Assembly (NCBI GenBank): GCA_027065555.1
Contig: JAMONS010000036.1
Span: 1 to 45,099 of the forward strand
DNA: 45,099 nucleotides
Direction: 5' to 3'
Source: Hyphomicrobiales bacterium
Lineage (GTDB): Bacteria; Pseudomonadota; Alphaproteobacteria; Rhizobiales; Devosiaceae
The first letter of the stretch is position 1; each line of letters opens with the position of its first letter. Below the pieces are notes generated by a model. It saw only the letters and a program-made list of their open reading frames with translations. It made no database searches and had not been told where the DNA came from. Positions 25,723 to 36,144 of this stretch are shown piece after piece. Position numbers and translations under genes: made by a program.

Positions 25723-27171
25723 TTATCGTGAATAGGTGAGGCCAAATTCAACTCTATGGCTATCGCGTTTTCCTATTGTGCTAGAATCAGCGATATTATA
25801 GGTATAATCGCCATTTAAGCTGATATATTTGTTAAAGGCATAATCAACACCAACACCGGCTGAATAACTTCTTTCAATGTCGTCTATTCCAACATAACTT
25901 GCCCAATTTCCTCTAGCGTTTGCCCTCGCCCTCAGCCAATCATTAACTTGATAAGAAGCTAAAACTCCAAGCGTATAGCCGACTTTAAGTGATGCTCCAC
26001 TACTTGGGTCAGGTGTTGTAATGTTGCTGGCAAAATTTGTTGAAACATTAAGTCCTGTAGAATTTCTATATGTGATATTTGCATCTATAATTGCAGCAGG
26101 GCTGTCGCTTAATGTTGCGCTGTCAAACTGGTTAAGGGCATAGCCTGCTGAAATATCTGCTAATATAACATCGCCCCAATTACCGCTAAGTCCTGCTCGC
26201 CCATTTAGCGCCCAATTATTTTGCGTTGTGGTTAGGCCTATTGTTGATATTTCATCAAAAATATTACGCTGAGCGGATAAATCGACATAGGCATTAATAA
26301 TTGGAGTGATTTCTTGGGTTAAACGAAGGCCTGCGAGATAGGAGTTGCGATTTCTGGCGCTATTATCTTGCCATAGGCCAGTGCTCATTTGTGTTGTGGA
26401 ATATGTATCGCGATTATAACCTAAGCGCAATGCACCTGTTAATTTGCCAAATTCTCTAATTATTGCAGCATTGGTATTTATGTTTAGCATTGAGGGAGGG
26501 GTTTTAATATTGCTGGCAAGGTTTAATGAATTTACGTCTTCTTGAGAAATTGCTACATTTGCATCAAATGTTAGCGAGGTTTCACGATCAAATTTAAAAG
26601 TGCCATCTAGGCTTGTTGCTATTGATGAGAAGCTAAATTCGCTATCGCTTGTTTTAACAAGATTGGCCTGAGCTCCTAGATTATAAAGTCCATTACGGTT
26701 TTGATGAGATAGACTTATTGCTGGTGTTAGAATTGTTTCAAAACGCTCACCATTATAATCTTTGCGATATGCACCTTTTAATGAAACGCTCCAATCTAAC
26801 TTAGTGTTTGGGGCAAATAAGTTACTTTGATAATCTATATTATTATTGTGCACTGGTATTAGTGTTAACGGGTTTTGGTTTGTGCGAGTAGCTATATTTG
26901 GGTGTACGATATTTTTTGAATATTTTTGATTATTTATTTGCGGAGCGCTTTTTGGAGAAGGATATTCTCCTAGTTCTTCACCAACAACTAGACCACCACA
27001 AGTTGCAGGATAATAACAACCTGTTTCATAAGAGCCACGTAATAGGTCTGGATTGTTACTGGCTGAGCCATCGCCATTATAGATAATATCTGCACTTAAA
27101 GCTGGAGTAGCACCTGCACATAAAATTAGCGATATAATTTTGATGTGCTTTTTATTTAATTTAGTAGCCAT
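25723..27171 (-). CDS. Outer-membrane beta-barrel protein (BBP2-like)
   Basis: Predicted outer-membrane protein. I start at the ATG at 27171, which gives a clean signal peptide (MATKLNKKHIKI, a hydrophobic core and a cleavage site after PALSA). The alternative is a TTG at 27204 with no ribosome site. Residues ~25-110 are a low-complexity periplasmic stretch with one Cys pair (GCYYPATCGG). From about 120 to the end, alternating strands rich in Tyr, Asn, Thr and Gly resemble the BBP2_2 family found near capsule and exopolysaccharide genes. The last strand ends VEFGLTYSR. Its neighbour galU supports a polysaccharide context, but the function is not known. Confidence 0.75.
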   Translation of the reverse strand: MATKLNKKHIKIISLILCAGATPALSADIIYNGDGSASNNPDLLRGSYETGCYYPATCGGLVVGEELGEYPSPKSAPQINNQKYSKNIVHPNIATRTNQNPLTLIPVHNNNIDYQSNLFAPNTKLDWSVSLKGAYRKDYNGERFETILTPAISLSHQNRNGLYNLGAQANLVKTSDSEFSFSSIATSLDGTFKFDRETSLTFDANVAISQEDVNSLNLASNIKTPPSMLNINTNAAIIREFGKLTGALRLGYNRDTYSTTQMSTGLWQDNSARNRNSYLAGLRLTQEITPIINAYVDLSAQRNIFDEISTIGLTTTQNNWALNGRAGLSGNWGDVILADISAGYALNQFDSATLSDSPAAIIDANITYRNSTGLNVSTNFASNITTPDPSSGASLKVGYTLGVLASYQVNDWLRARANARGNWASYVGIDDIERSYSAGVGVDYAFNKYISLNGDYTYNIADSSTIGKRDSHRVEFGLTYSR

Positions 27172-27370
27172 AAATAAACCAGTACATTGAGAGAAATTGC
27201 TCAAATCGTCAGAACTTGGTTATATAAAAGACTTATTATACTTAATATTCCTTAAATTTATTGGCTATGGGTGCAAAATAGTTGCAAATAATTAACCTTG
27301 TTACTTAACAGCACATTATTCCTATTTTGTCATGATGGGTGCAATTATTTCTTTTTTTGGTTGAGGAGCT

Positions 27371-28147
27371 ATGGCGATGGATCTAGCTACGATTATAGGC
27401 ATTATTGCAGGTGCAGGATTTATAACGATTGCTATTCTAATGGGTGGCTCTTTTTCACAATTTGTTGATGGGCCATCTGTGTTAATTGTGTTTGGCGGTG
27501 GTCTAGCTGTTACTTTAGTACGCTTTCCGCTTTCTGGGGTGCTTAGTGCATTTAAGATAGGTGGCAAGGTAGCTTTTGTGCATAAAAAAGTAGATCCACG
27601 TGAATTGATAGATAATATTGCTGAGATGGGTGATATTGTTCGCCGTTCTGGCCCTTTGGGTCTTGAAACTATTGAGTTAGATGATGAAAACCTGAAAAAA
27701 GGTGCGCAATTTATTGCTGATGGATATGATAGTGGTTTTATTCGTGAATCTATGGAATTGGCACGTGATCAATTATTAACTCGCCTTCAAGAGGGGCAAC
27801 GTGTTTTCAAATCACTTGGAGATGCCGCACCAGCCTTTGGTATGATTGGAACGCTTGTTGGCTTAGTGCAATTATTGGCCAATATGGATGATCCCGGAGC
27901 GATTGGCCCTGCGATGGCGGTTGCCTTGCTTACCACGCTTTATGGTGCGGTTTTGGCAAACCTAGTTTGCCTGCCTATTGCCGATAAACTCACATCAAAA
28001 TTTGATGTTGAAGAGGTCAACCAGACGCTAATTATTGACGGGATTATGTCGGTCCGTGATGGCAAAAGCCCGGCACTTATCCGGGAAATGCTGATGGCAT
28101 ATTTACCCGAAGGTCAAGGAAATGAAGAACTGGCAGAAGCGGCATAA
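27371..28147 (+). CDS. motA: Flagellar stator subunit MotA (PomA-like)
   Basis: Proton or sodium channel subunit of the flagellar stator, 258 aa. Four membrane helices are evident, and the MotA_ExbB core GDAAPAFGMIGTLVGLVQLL and NMDDPGAIGPAMAVALLTTLYGA are highly conserved. The whole protein, from MDLATIIGIIAG to the FPLSGVL and PIADKLT segments, follows the short PomA/MotP type and not the longer E. coli MotA type. This suggests sodium coupling, though the ion cannot be proven from motifs. A GAGGAG ribosome site precedes the ATG. motB follows after 21 bases; no other flagellar gene is in the window. Confidence 0.92.
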   Translation: MAMDLATIIGIIAGAGFITIAILMGGSFSQFVDGPSVLIVFGGGLAVTLVRFPLSGVLSAFKIGGKVAFVHKKVDPRELIDNIAEMGDIVRRSGPLGLETIELDDENLKKGAQFIADGYDSGFIRESMELARDQLLTRLQEGQRVFKSLGDAAPAFGMIGTLVGLVQLLANMDDPGAIGPAMAVALLTTLYGAVLANLVCLPIADKLTSKFDVEEVNQTLIIDGIMSVRDGKSPALIREMLMAYLPEGQGNEELAEAA

Positions 28148-28168
28148 AAGCTAGCGTTTGGAAAAAAG

Positions 28169-29020
28169 ATGGCACGTAAAAAACCAGTAGACGCAGGTAT
28201 TCCAGAATGGTTAGTAACTTTTGCTGATTTGATGTCCATTCTTGTTTGCTTTTTTGTGCTCATCATTTCGTTTTCAATCCAAGATCAAGAAAAATTACAA
28301 GTTGTTGCTGGCTCGATGCGTGATGCGTTTGGAGTATTGGCTATAAACAAGAAATCTGGCGTGATTGAGCGTGATGGCAATCCAGAGCGAGAATTCTTAA
28401 AGCAGGTTTCAAATAAACAGATTGAGGCTGAGAGCGATTATTCTCCAATAGATAATGATCAATTTTCGCAACAAGGCTCAGAGGCAAATACTTTTGAGGT
28501 TGAAAAGAATGATGTAGAAGTATCAGATCAATTTTCACTAGCCGCTGAATCACTAAAACAAGCTTGGCAAGATATGCCAGAAATAACTCATATTTCAGAT
28601 AATCTTATTGTTGAGGATACCGAAGAGGGTGTAAACATTATTATTAGTGATCAACAAGCTCGGGCAATGTTTCCTGAAGGGTCAAAATACCCTTTCGAAA
28701 GAACACGTAAAGCTATTGCTGCAATGGCCCCAATGCTTGAGAAAATGCCAAATCAAATCCGTATAAGCGGGCATACAGCGGCGGGTATAAAATATACTAA
28801 TCCACGTTATGGGCGCTGGGAGCTTTCTTCTGATAGAGCAAATTCTGTTCGGGCAATTTTAGAGGAGTTTGGTCTTTCATCAGATAGGATTTACTCGGTT
28901 GTTGGAAAGGGCGACGCTGAGCCGTTTTTCCCTAATGATCCTTATTTAGCTTCTAACCAGCGCATATCAATTTTGCTGGTTAAAGAAAAACCACCAGTGC
29001 CTATTGAATTAAAACCATAA
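28169..29020 (+). CDS. motB: Flagellar stator subunit MotB (PomB-like)
   Basis: 283-residue stator anchor. The N-terminal plug/helix reads PEWLVTFADLMSILVCFFV, with the ion-binding Asp (about residue 19) in TFADLMS. A variable acidic linker follows (about 75-140, rich in Glu, Asp, Gln and Ser). The C-terminal OmpA-like domain has RISGHTAAG, GRWELSSDRANSVRAIL and NQRISILLV, which bind peptidoglycan and fix the stator. The gene is 21 bases downstream of motA. The serine-rich first helix (LIISFSIQD) fits the PomB/MotS style. Confidence 0.93.
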   Translation: MARKKPVDAGIPEWLVTFADLMSILVCFFVLIISFSIQDQEKLQVVAGSMRDAFGVLAINKKSGVIERDGNPEREFLKQVSNKQIEAESDYSPIDNDQFSQQGSEANTFEVEKNDVEVSDQFSLAAESLKQAWQDMPEITHISDNLIVEDTEEGVNIIISDQQARAMFPEGSKYPFERTRKAIAAMAPMLEKMPNQIRISGHTAAGIKYTNPRYGRWELSSDRANSVRAILEEFGLSSDRIYSVVGKGDAEPFFPNDPYLASNQRISILLVKEKPPVPIELKP

Positions 29021-29089
29021 TTAAAGCTGGTCATCTTTTGCAAAAAATTCTAACAATTCCTTAGTAAGAGTTTTTATTGAGGAAATTTA

Positions 29090-29716
29090 ATGGCAAAAGA
29101 TATAAAAAATATATTATCTAGCTCTCCTATTATTCCTGTTATTGTTCTTGATGATGTAAGTAAAGCAAAGCCATTGGCTAAAGCTCTAGTTGCTGGTGGG
29201 TTGCCAGTTATTGAAGTTACCTTGCGCACAAAAAATGCTTTTCAAATCATAGAAGAAATGGCAGCGGTTGAGGGAGCGATTATTGGCTCTGGTACAATCA
29301 GAGATTTTTCTATGATGCAACAATCTGTTGATGCTGGTTGTCAATTTATGGTTTCACCTGGTGCGCCTAAAAAATTATTAAAGCAAGCAAAAGATATCCC
29401 CATTCCGTTATTGCCCGGAATTGCTAGTGCCACCGAAATAATGGCGGCGTCTGAAATGGGATATAAATATCTTAAATTTTTCCCCGCAGAAGGGCTTGGC
29501 GGTGTAAATATGTTGAAGAATTTTATATCTCCATTTCAGGATATTAAATTTTGTCCAACGGGTGGGATTAATGAAAAAAACGCTAAATCCTATCTTACTC
29601 TATCTAATGTGATTTGTGTTGGCGGATCTTTTATCACGCCAAAAGAAGCAATTATTGCAGGCGATTTTGAAAGGATAGAAGCTCTGGCAAGAGAGGCCAA
29701 GAAATTAGCAAATTAG
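29090..29716 (+). CDS. eda: KDPG/KHG aldolase (2-dehydro-3-deoxyphosphogluconate aldolase)
   Basis: Class I aldolase of the Entner-Doudoroff pathway that splits KDPG to pyruvate and glyceraldehyde-3-phosphate. The 208-residue protein has PVIVLDDVSKAKPLAKAL, the catalytic Glu in VIEVTLRT (about 43), GSGTIRDF, VSPGAPKKLL and the Schiff-base lysine in YLKFFPAEGLGG. PTGGINEKNAKSYL, typical of the phosphate site, follows. A GAGGA site lies ahead of the ATG. The gene is single, with no edd visible. It converges with the MarR-like gene. Confidence 0.94.
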   Translation: MAKDIKNILSSSPIIPVIVLDDVSKAKPLAKALVAGGLPVIEVTLRTKNAFQIIEEMAAVEGAIIGSGTIRDFSMMQQSVDAGCQFMVSPGAPKKLLKQAKDIPIPLLPGIASATEIMAASEMGYKYLKFFPAEGLGGVNMLKNFISPFQDIKFCPTGGINEKNAKSYLTLSNVICVGGSFITPKEAIIAGDFERIEALAREAKKLAN

Positions 29717-29727
29717 TTTGTTTTATT

Positions 29728-30195
29728 TCAAAGACTAAGAAGTTTGATAAAACGATTTAGATTTTTTTGTAATTTCTCTTTTTCTTTGTTGCTTAATTCA
29801 CCAATAAGCGCCTCATCAAGTTGTTGCCAGTTCGCTACTAGAACATTTGATACCTTAAAGCCTTTTTCGCTTAGGCGGGCGGCTGGTTGGTTTTTATTGC
29901 CAATTTCCACTCGTTGCAAAATCTTTATAGCTGCTAGACGATCAAGACGAGAATCAAGAGCTGCTTTATCAAGCGATGTTAAAAGACAAAGATTTTCTTC
30001 GCTTTCTCCATCAGGGTTTGACAGAGCAAAAAGAATTGCGTCATCTCCCGGAACTAGCCCATGAGATTGCAATGGTATAAGCATAGCTTGGCGTGCGAGA
30101 TGCCCCGCATTGATAAGATTATAGATAGTAGTTTTGGCGATAGTTTCTTGCATGAAATAATCATAGATGATTTTTTTTATATGTCGAATGGACAT
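29728..30195 (-). CDS. MarR-like winged-helix transcriptional regulator
   Basis: 155-residue protein whose central part follows the MarR winged-helix layout. A start helix with GHLARQAMLIPLQSHGLVPGDDAILFAL is followed by a recognition region (ENLCLLTSLDKAALDSRLDRL) and a wing (LQRVEIGNKNQPAARLSEKG). C-terminal dimerisation helices, rich in Leu, Lys and Glu, close the protein. No clear ribosome site precedes the ATG; an internal ATG at 30153 (MQETIAKTT) is another possible start. Upstream lies the terminator of the 5'-nucleotidase gene, 29 bases away. The target is unknown. Confidence 0.72.
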   Translation of the reverse strand: MSIRHIKKIIYDYFMQETIAKTTIYNLINAGHLARQAMLIPLQSHGLVPGDDAILFALSNPDGESEENLCLLTSLDKAALDSRLDRLAAIKILQRVEIGNKNQPAARLSEKGFKVSNVLVANWQQLDEALIGELSNKEKEKLQKNLNRFIKLLSL

Positions 30196-30223
30196 TAAAT
30201 CTACAGTTAATTTGAAAAAAATG

Positions 30224-30256
30224 AAAAACCCCGAAAAGCAAACTTGCGGGGTTTTT
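30224..30256 (-). terminator. Rho-independent terminator of the 5'-nucleotidase gene
   Basis: A perfect stem, AAAAACCCCG (30224-30233) with CGGGGTTTTT (30247-30256), encloses a 13-base loop. It lies 20 bases downstream of the nucleotidase stop on the minus strand and ends in a T-run on that strand. Its symmetry would also block read-through from the other direction. Confidence 0.88.
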
Positions 30257-30275
30257 CTGATTAAAAATAATAGAG

Positions 30276-31862
30276 TTATTTTTTGTTGATACGGCCATCT
30301 AAATAAGGAGCGTAACCGTTAGATTTAGCCAAATAATCAGCTACAACTTCAGCTAGATCTGGACCATAATCATAGACATTTTTCGCGTTCGAAAACATCT
30401 TAAATCCATCGCCACCGCTACGAACAAAATTATTAGAAACAACGCCATATTGAGCATTTGGATTAATAGTTACCCAAGTGCCATCTTGCATGACTTGAAC
30501 ATTTCTAACTCGTCCCTCGTTTGGGGCAACAGATTGATCCCAATCAAATTTTAGACCAGCAACTTGTAAGAATCGTCCCTTTACTTCTTCAACTTGGCTA
30601 ACGCCATTTTCAAGTGCTTCAATTACTGTTTTGCCGCTTACCCAAAAAGTTGAAAGAGTGTTTTGGAATGGGAGCACTTGGAATACTTCTCCCATTGTTA
30701 CTTCGCCAACATCAATGGAGGCTCTAATACCACCACCATTTTGAATGGCTATAGCAATACCCTGATCTTTAACTCTATCAAGCATTGCATCAGCGATTAG
30801 ATTGCCCATCTGGCATTCTTTAACTCGGCAATTTGCTCTTTCGCCATCAATAGCATAATTAGCTTTTGCAACAACTTTTTGGCGAATTTCTTCAAGCGGA
30901 ACTGCCATTTCAGCAACACGAGCTTTTACTGATACTTCTTCAACAACTTCACCGTCCATAATAAGCGGTTCGCCAACTGCCTCAGTAATAATGCCATTAT
31001 CATCAAAAGTAAGATTTAGCTCACCCAAAAATTTACCATAAGCAAAGGCTGAAACAATAGCAGTATCGCCAACCATTGTAGGATAAGGGCCTTCTGCTTT
31101 ATCTGAAACATTTGATAGGTAAGTATTTGAGTGCCCACTAACTATAACGTCAACGCCTGTGGTTTTTGCAGCTACTTCTTTATCAACATCAAAACCAGAA
31201 TGAGAAAGAACAACGATTTTGTTTATTCCTCTTGCGGTTAATTCATCAACTTGTGCTTGCACAGAGGCTATTGGGTCAAAGAAAGTAATATTTGCACCGG
31301 GACTAGCAAGCTCATCTGTATCTTGTGGGGTTAGCCCAATAATACCAATTCTTGCAGTGCCGCTTCGTATGACAGTATATTTTTTCAGGATATCACTTAA
31401 TTCAGGCTCATTGCTAACATCGGCATTTGACATAACAACTGGGAAATTTACGTTTTGCATAAATTCACGTAACACTTTTGGCCCGTCATCGAATTCATGA
31501 TTGCCAACAGTCATAGCATCATAACCAAGCTCGTTCATCATTTCTGCGGTAAACTTGCCTTTATAATATGTATAAAATAATGTGCCCTGAAACTGATCTC
31601 CGCCATCAACTAAAATAGAATTTTCTGCTCTAAAGCGAGCGTTTTTAATAGCAGTTTCAAGCCGTGCAGAGCCGCCAAAACATTTTCCCTCTTCGTTATC
31701 TGCGCTTGAGCAAGGGCCATTAAATCTACTGATTGGCTCAAAACGAGCGTGGAAATCATTGGTGTGTAAAATAGTTAGCTTATAGTGTGCAAGCACTGGT
31801 GAAGCGCTAAGCCCTACTAAGGCTATTGAGCCTAATAGAGCCGATTTAAGTAGGTTTTTCAT
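30276..31862 (-). CDS. Secreted bifunctional metallophosphatase / 5'-nucleotidase
   Basis: Periplasmic enzyme (528 aa, signal peptide to about residue 25, ending SPVLA) that removes phosphate from nucleotides for salvage. The N-terminal metallophosphatase domain has HTNDFHARFEP, DGGDQFQG, VGNHEFDDGP, LSHSGFDVD and SGHSNTYL, all dinuclear metal ligands. The C-terminal 5'-nucleotidase domain has MGNLIADAMLD, IQNGGGIRAS and the substrate-stacking VSNNFVRSGGDGFKMF. A Cys pair (CRVKEC) and another (CSSADNEEGKC) suggest disulfides in the periplasm. A GGGAGA site precedes the ATG. It stands alone, with a strong terminator after it. Confidence 0.93.
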   Translation of the reverse strand: MKNLLKSALLGSIALVGLSASPVLAHYKLTILHTNDFHARFEPISRFNGPCSSADNEEGKCFGGSARLETAIKNARFRAENSILVDGGDQFQGTLFYTYYKGKFTAEMMNELGYDAMTVGNHEFDDGPKVLREFMQNVNFPVVMSNADVSNEPELSDILKKYTVIRSGTARIGIIGLTPQDTDELASPGANITFFDPIASVQAQVDELTARGINKIVVLSHSGFDVDKEVAAKTTGVDVIVSGHSNTYLSNVSDKAEGPYPTMVGDTAIVSAFAYGKFLGELNLTFDDNGIITEAVGEPLIMDGEVVEEVSVKARVAEMAVPLEEIRQKVVAKANYAIDGERANCRVKECQMGNLIADAMLDRVKDQGIAIAIQNGGGIRASIDVGEVTMGEVFQVLPFQNTLSTFWVSGKTVIEALENGVSQVEEVKGRFLQVAGLKFDWDQSVAPNEGRVRNVQVMQDGTWVTINPNAQYGVVSNNFVRSGGDGFKMFSNAKNVYDYGPDLAEVVADYLAKSNGYAPYLDGRINKK

Positions 31863-32092
31863 AATTGTCTCCCTGTTATGAACTTTAATGTGAACCTTTT
31901 TGATTCTAGTTCTAAAGTTAGCTTAGACAATATATCGCTCACAATCTAGTGATGTAGGATAATGAAATGATGCGGTTAAGAACTATTATCTCCTTAACGA
32001 GCTTGCACAAAGCCATATTGCTACCTACATTGAATGGATACTTAAATTAAAAATGTGATTCTATTAGGTAGCTTTGTTTTAGGGAGAAAAAA

Positions 32093-33064
32093 ATGGACGG
32101 ATTTTCAATTACTCTTATCGCATTAGCAATTTTGCTAATATTGGTATTATTTGCTGGCGCAAAAGTTGTGCCGCAGGGTTATAATTTTACTATCGAAAGA
32201 TTTGGAAAATATACTCGCACCCTAAGGCCGGGGCTTAACCTGATTATTCCTTTCATTGATAAAATTGGGCGTAAGCTAAATATGATGGAGCAGGTCTTGG
32301 ACGTTCCGCACCAAGAAGTTATTACTCGTGATAACGCAACGGTCACTGCGAACGGCATAAACTTTTTTCAAATTTTAGATGCGGCAGAAGCGGCTTATGA
32401 GGTTTCGAACCTTGAACATGCCATTCTTAATCTTACCATGACTAATATTAGAACGGTTATGGGATCTATGACTTTGGATCAATTACTATCGAACCGTGAT
32501 GAAATAAATGAGCGCCTTTTAACAGTGGTTGATGCGGCGGTTTCTCCTTGGGGAGTGAAAATCACTCGTATTGAGATTAAAGATATTGATCCGCCAAAAG
32601 ATATTGTGGCCTCGATGGCACGCCAAATGAAGGCGGAACGTGAGAAGCGTGCGACAATTTTAGAATCAGAGGGTGCACGACAAGCTGAAATTTTACGGGC
32701 AGAAGGCGATAAATTAGCACAAATTCTTGAAGCTGAGGGTCGTAAAGAAGCAGCTTTTAGAGATGCGGAAGCACGTGAGCGCCTAGCCGAAGCTGAAGCA
32801 AAAGCTACCACTATGGTTTCTGAAGCGATTGCGGTTGGCGATGTGCAAGCGATAAATTATTTTGTGGCTAATAATTATATTAAGGCGCTTGAGAGCATTG
32901 CAAAATCACCCAATCAAAAAGTCTTAATGATGCCTATTGAAGCGGCAAATGTAATTGGGGCGATTGGCGGTATTGCTGAACTTGCTAAAGAAGCATTTAG
33001 CGATGAAACTAAGACAAAATCAAAACGTGCTGGCTCTCGCACTCCAACCACGGGTAAATCATAG
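32093..33064 (+). CDS. qmcA: SPFH/Band 7 (stomatin-like) membrane protein, QmcA-type
   Basis: 323-residue stomatin-like protein that forms large oligomers in flotillin-like membrane patches. An N-terminal membrane helix (about 4-22) is followed by the SPFH domain ([60 protein letters not shown]). A long Ala/Glu/Arg-rich coiled coil lies at about 190-250 ([20 protein letters not shown]), then [23 protein letters not shown] site precedes the ATG. The next gene, 9 bases away, is an NfeD protein, the usual partner of this SPFH group. Confidence 0.92.
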   Translation: MDGFSITLIALAILLILVLFAGAKVVPQGYNFTIERFGKYTRTLRPGLNLIIPFIDKIGRKLNMMEQVLDVPHQEVITRDNATVTANGINFFQILDAAEAAYEVSNLEHAILNLTMTNIRTVMGSMTLDQLLSNRDEINERLLTVVDAAVSPWGVKITRIEIKDIDPPKDIVASMARQMKAEREKRATILESEGARQAEILRAEGDKLAQILEAEGRKEAAFRDAEARERLAEAEAKATTMVSEAIAVGDVQAINYFVANNYIKALESIAKSPNQKVLMMPIEAANVIGAIGGIAELAKEAFSDETKTKSKRAGSRTPTTGKS

Positions 33065-33073
33065 GAGGCACTA

Positions 33074-33529
33074 ATGGATTTGTTTGCTTTTTTTGCGCAA
33101 TATGGTGCTTGGTCATGGATTGTTGGTGGGTTAATTATTCTAGCGCTTGAATTAATTGTACCGGGTGGCATATTTATCTGGCTTGGCGTTGCAGCCATTG
33201 CAACAGGGCTTGTGGTTTTAGTATTGCCAATAGGCTTTGCGGTGCAGTGGGTGCTTTATGGTGTTTTGGCGTTGTCTGGCATTATCCTATGGCTAAAATT
33301 TGGTCGTAAAGCTATGAATAGCAAAACGGATAGTCCATTTTTAAATAAACGTACTGAGCGATTTGTTGGCCGTGAGGCAGTGCTTGGAGAGGCAATTCAT
33401 CAGGGGTTTGGCCGAGTGAAAATGGACGATACTACGTGGCGAGTATCAGGTGATGATTTACCTAAAGGAGCACGTGTGAAAATTATTGGGCATGAGGGTG
33501 TTGTTCTAAAGGTTGAAGCCGTAAAATAG
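33074..33529 (+). CDS. NfeD-family membrane protein
   Basis: 151-residue short-form NfeD. Two or three hydrophobic helices (about 12-27, 30-52 and 56-74) include the family string ALELIVPGGIFIWLGVAAIATG. A C-terminal OB-fold domain (VGREAVLGEAIHQGFGRVKM, VKIIGHEGVVLKVE) follows. It has no protease domain, as expected for the short form. It pairs with the SPFH protein directly upstream; together they probably organise membrane microdomains or assist membrane-protein quality control. GGAGG precedes the ATG. Confidence 0.9.
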   Translation: MDLFAFFAQYGAWSWIVGGLIILALELIVPGGIFIWLGVAAIATGLVVLVLPIGFAVQWVLYGVLALSGIILWLKFGRKAMNSKTDSPFLNKRTERFVGREAVLGEAIHQGFGRVKMDDTTWRVSGDDLPKGARVKIIGHEGVVLKVEAVK

Positions 33530-33594
33530 GGTTGATTTTTCTCTTATATATTTTTCTTGGCTTTATTGTGTGATTGAGGGATAATGTTTGAATT

Positions 33595-34710
33595 ATGTTC
33601 AATCGGTTTTCTGCAATATTTTTGATATGTTTTTTGGGTGTGCTTTCGCCTGCTAGTGTTTTTGCGCAACAAAGAATAGAAATAGCTCAAAATAGCTCAC
33701 CAAATTTGTGGGATTTATTATTTGGCCCACAAAAAAAACAGGTCGCTCCTAAAAAAAATAAAAATCCCACCGTACGAAGAACTGCACCTAATGTTATTAG
33801 TGCGCCTCCTGTAAAAGTTGAAACTGCAAAAGCAATTGATGCCACTAGACTAATGGTAATAGGAGATTCGCTAGCAGTTGATTTGGCTAAATCCCTTACT
33901 CGTTTTTATGTTGACGATCCTAATTTGATAATTATCTCCAAAGGAGTTGGATCTTCGGGATTTGTTCGGGATGATTTTTATGATTGGAGTGAAGCGCTTA
34001 GAAATGAAATAGAGTTAGATAGTTTTGATATTTTAGTGGTTTTTATGGGGATTAATGACAGGCAACCATTAATGGTTGATCAAAAAAGTGCTAAGCCATT
34101 AAGCGACGCGTGGCGGGGGGCTTATACTCAGCGACTATCAGAATTTTTAAATCAATTAACAAGTGCTAATAAGCCAGTAATTTGGTTAGGAATGCCGCCA
34201 ATGGCACCGCCAAAATTTTCGGCATCACTTGCACAAATTTCAGCGTTACAAAAATTAGCAAGTTTTTCAGCTGGGGCTGATTTTATAGATATTTATGAGC
34301 GTTTTACAGATGAGAATGGGAAATATATTTCTAGAGGCCCAGATATAAGCGGGCAACAAGTGTTAATGCGTAAGTCTGATGGCATACATTTTTCACGAGC
34401 AGGTTCTGATAAATTGGCTTTTTATGTTAATCAATCTTTGAAGGGTTTTTATCGTAGTGGAACGATTAGCCTAGCAATTATTGATCCGCTTGAGGGAACT
34501 GATGCTGGAGCGTTACAGCGCTTGCCATTTCAAGGGTTAGGGCAACTAAGATTGTTGCAAGTGGCAGGAGCTGCTCTAACAATTTCAAAGGAAGCTCAAA
34601 GGGCAAGCGAGTTATTGCTTGGCTTAGAAATAGCTCCTGCTCCTAGCAATATTAATTTTTCTAATGCTCCGCTTGGGCGAGTTGATGCTTTTGTTGAACT
34701 AAAAGAATAG
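33595..34710 (+). CDS. Secreted SGNH/GDSL hydrolase (DUF459-like)
   Basis: 371-residue exported esterase-like protein. A signal peptide (residues 1-24, ending ASVFA) is followed by a Pro/Lys-rich linker with poly-Lys ([15 protein letters not shown]). The SGNH core is [14 protein letters not shown] (catalytic Ser in GDS), the Gly block ([16 protein letters not shown]), GINDRQPL (Asn block) and [15 protein letters not shown] (Asp and His). This layout matches DUF459 proteins, for which a role in removing or adding acyl groups on cell-wall glycans has been suggested. The substrate is not known. It converges with gltD, with 6 bases between the stops. Confidence 0.83.
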   Translation: MFNRFSAIFLICFLGVLSPASVFAQQRIEIAQNSSPNLWDLLFGPQKKQVAPKKNKNPTVRRTAPNVISAPPVKVETAKAIDATRLMVIGDSLAVDLAKSLTRFYVDDPNLIIISKGVGSSGFVRDDFYDWSEALRNEIELDSFDILVVFMGINDRQPLMVDQKSAKPLSDAWRGAYTQRLSEFLNQLTSANKPVIWLGMPPMAPPKFSASLAQISALQKLASFSAGADFIDIYERFTDENGKYISRGPDISGQQVLMRKSDGIHFSRAGSDKLAFYVNQSLKGFYRSGTISLAIIDPLEGTDAGALQRLPFQGLGQLRLLQVAGAALTISKEAQRASELLLGLEIAPAPSNINFSNAPLGRVDAFVELKE

Positions 34711-34716
34711 AGCCTT

Positions 34717-36144
34717 TTATAGCGGTAAATCAGTTCTGCCCATTAGGTCTAAATCAATGGAGCGGGCGGCTTGGCGTCCCTCTCTTATTGCCCAAACAAC
34801 TAATGATTGCCCACGCCGCATATCACCTGAGCAATAGATATTATCAATAGAAGTTTTATAGGTAAATTCATCTGCTAATAGGTTTTTGCGAGCGTCTAAA
34901 TCTGCTCCTAATTCTTCAAGCAGGCCTGCAAAAATTGGATGAGCAAATCCGATAGCCATTAATACTAAATCAGCTTTTATATTAAATTCTGTTTCTTTAA
35001 TTGCTTGGCGTTTTTCGTCAACTTTAGTGCATTTTACAAAAGAGGCCTGCCCATTATCATTGCCAATTATTTCCATTGTTGCGGTTGAAAATTCTCTGAT
35101 TGCCCCCTCGGCTTGCGAAGAAGAGGTGCGCATTTTTATTGCCCAAAAGGGCCAAGAAGATAATTTATCTTCTTTAATTGGAGGTTGTGGGCGAATATCT
35201 AATTGCGTTACTGCAATAGCGCCTTGACGAATAGCAGTTCCAACACAATCTGATGCAGTGTCGCCGCCGCCAATCACTACTACATGTTTATTGGCAGCAC
35301 TAATTGGCTGAATATGGCTAACATCTTCATTTTCATTTATGCGGTTTTGTAATATTAGATAAGGCATAGCAAAATGCACGTTTGACAGCTCAGCCCCTTT
35401 GCAGCCAACTTCACGTGGGTGTTCTGATCCACCGCATAAAAGCACCGCATCATGGTTGTCTTGTAGCATTTTTAATGAGCGGGTTACGCCAATATTTTCA
35501 TTAAAATGAAAGATAACACCCTCTGCTAATAATTGCTCAATACGAAAATCAATATGGTGTTTTTCTAGTTTGAAATCAGGAATGCCGTAGCGCAAAAGAC
35601 CGCCCGGTTTTGCTTCACGCTCGAAAATATGCACTTCGTGCCCAACTCTGGTTAATTGTTGTGCTGCGGCAAGACCTGCAGGGCCAGAGCCAACTATTGC
35701 AACTTTTTTACCTGTTGCTTTTTTTGCAGGGCGGGGGATAACCCAGCCGTTTTTTATAGCATTATCAGCTATTGCTTGTTCAATAGTTTTTATTGAAACA
35801 GGGCTATCTTCTAGGTTAAGCACACATGCTTCTTCGCACGGGGCGGGGCAGATACGGCCAGTAAATTCGGGGAAATTATTGGTTGAATAAAGCGAGCGAG
35901 TAGCTTCTTCCCAATTTCCATTATAAATTAAATCGTTCCAATCTGGTATTTGATTATGAACAGGACAACCAGTATCGCCATGGCAATAAGGCACACCACA
36001 ATCCATGCAGCGAGCCGCCTGATCAAGAATGCGGCTTTTTGACATAGGAATAGTAAATTCGCCCTGATGGCGTATTCTATCGGAAGCTGGTTCTTTTCGA
36101 TTTTGCTCACGATCAATTTCTAAGAAGCCTGTTATTTTACCCAT
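34717..36144 (-). CDS. gltD: Glutamate synthase (NADPH) small subunit
   Basis: Electron-transfer subunit of NADPH-GOGAT (475 aa). It takes NADPH electrons through FAD and two [4Fe-4S] clusters to the large subunit. The N-terminal cluster region has [16 protein letters not shown] and [11 protein letters not shown]. The FAD site is [17 protein letters not shown] and the NADPH site is [16 protein letters not shown]. The C-terminal FAD-closing segment ([18 protein letters not shown]) is present. Its first codons overlap the end of gltB by 13 bases, so the two are translated together. The length is normal and no odd residues were seen. Confidence 0.95.
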   Translation of the reverse strand: MGKITGFLEIDREQNRKEPASDRIRHQGEFTIPMSKSRILDQAARCMDCGVPYCHGDTGCPVHNQIPDWNDLIYNGNWEEATRSLYSTNNFPEFTGRICPAPCEEACVLNLEDSPVSIKTIEQAIADNAIKNGWVIPRPAKKATGKKVAIVGSGPAGLAAAQQLTRVGHEVHIFEREAKPGGLLRYGIPDFKLEKHHIDFRIEQLLAEGVIFHFNENIGVTRSLKMLQDNHDAVLLCGGSEHPREVGCKGAELSNVHFAMPYLILQNRINENEDVSHIQPISAANKHVVVIGGGDTASDCVGTAIRQGAIAVTQLDIRPQPPIKEDKLSSWPFWAIKMRTSSSQAEGAIREFSTATMEIIGNDNGQASFVKCTKVDEKRQAIKETEFNIKADLVLMAIGFAHPIFAGLLEELGADLDARKNLLADEFTYKTSIDNIYCSGDMRRGQSLVVWAIREGRQAARSIDLDLMGRTDLPL

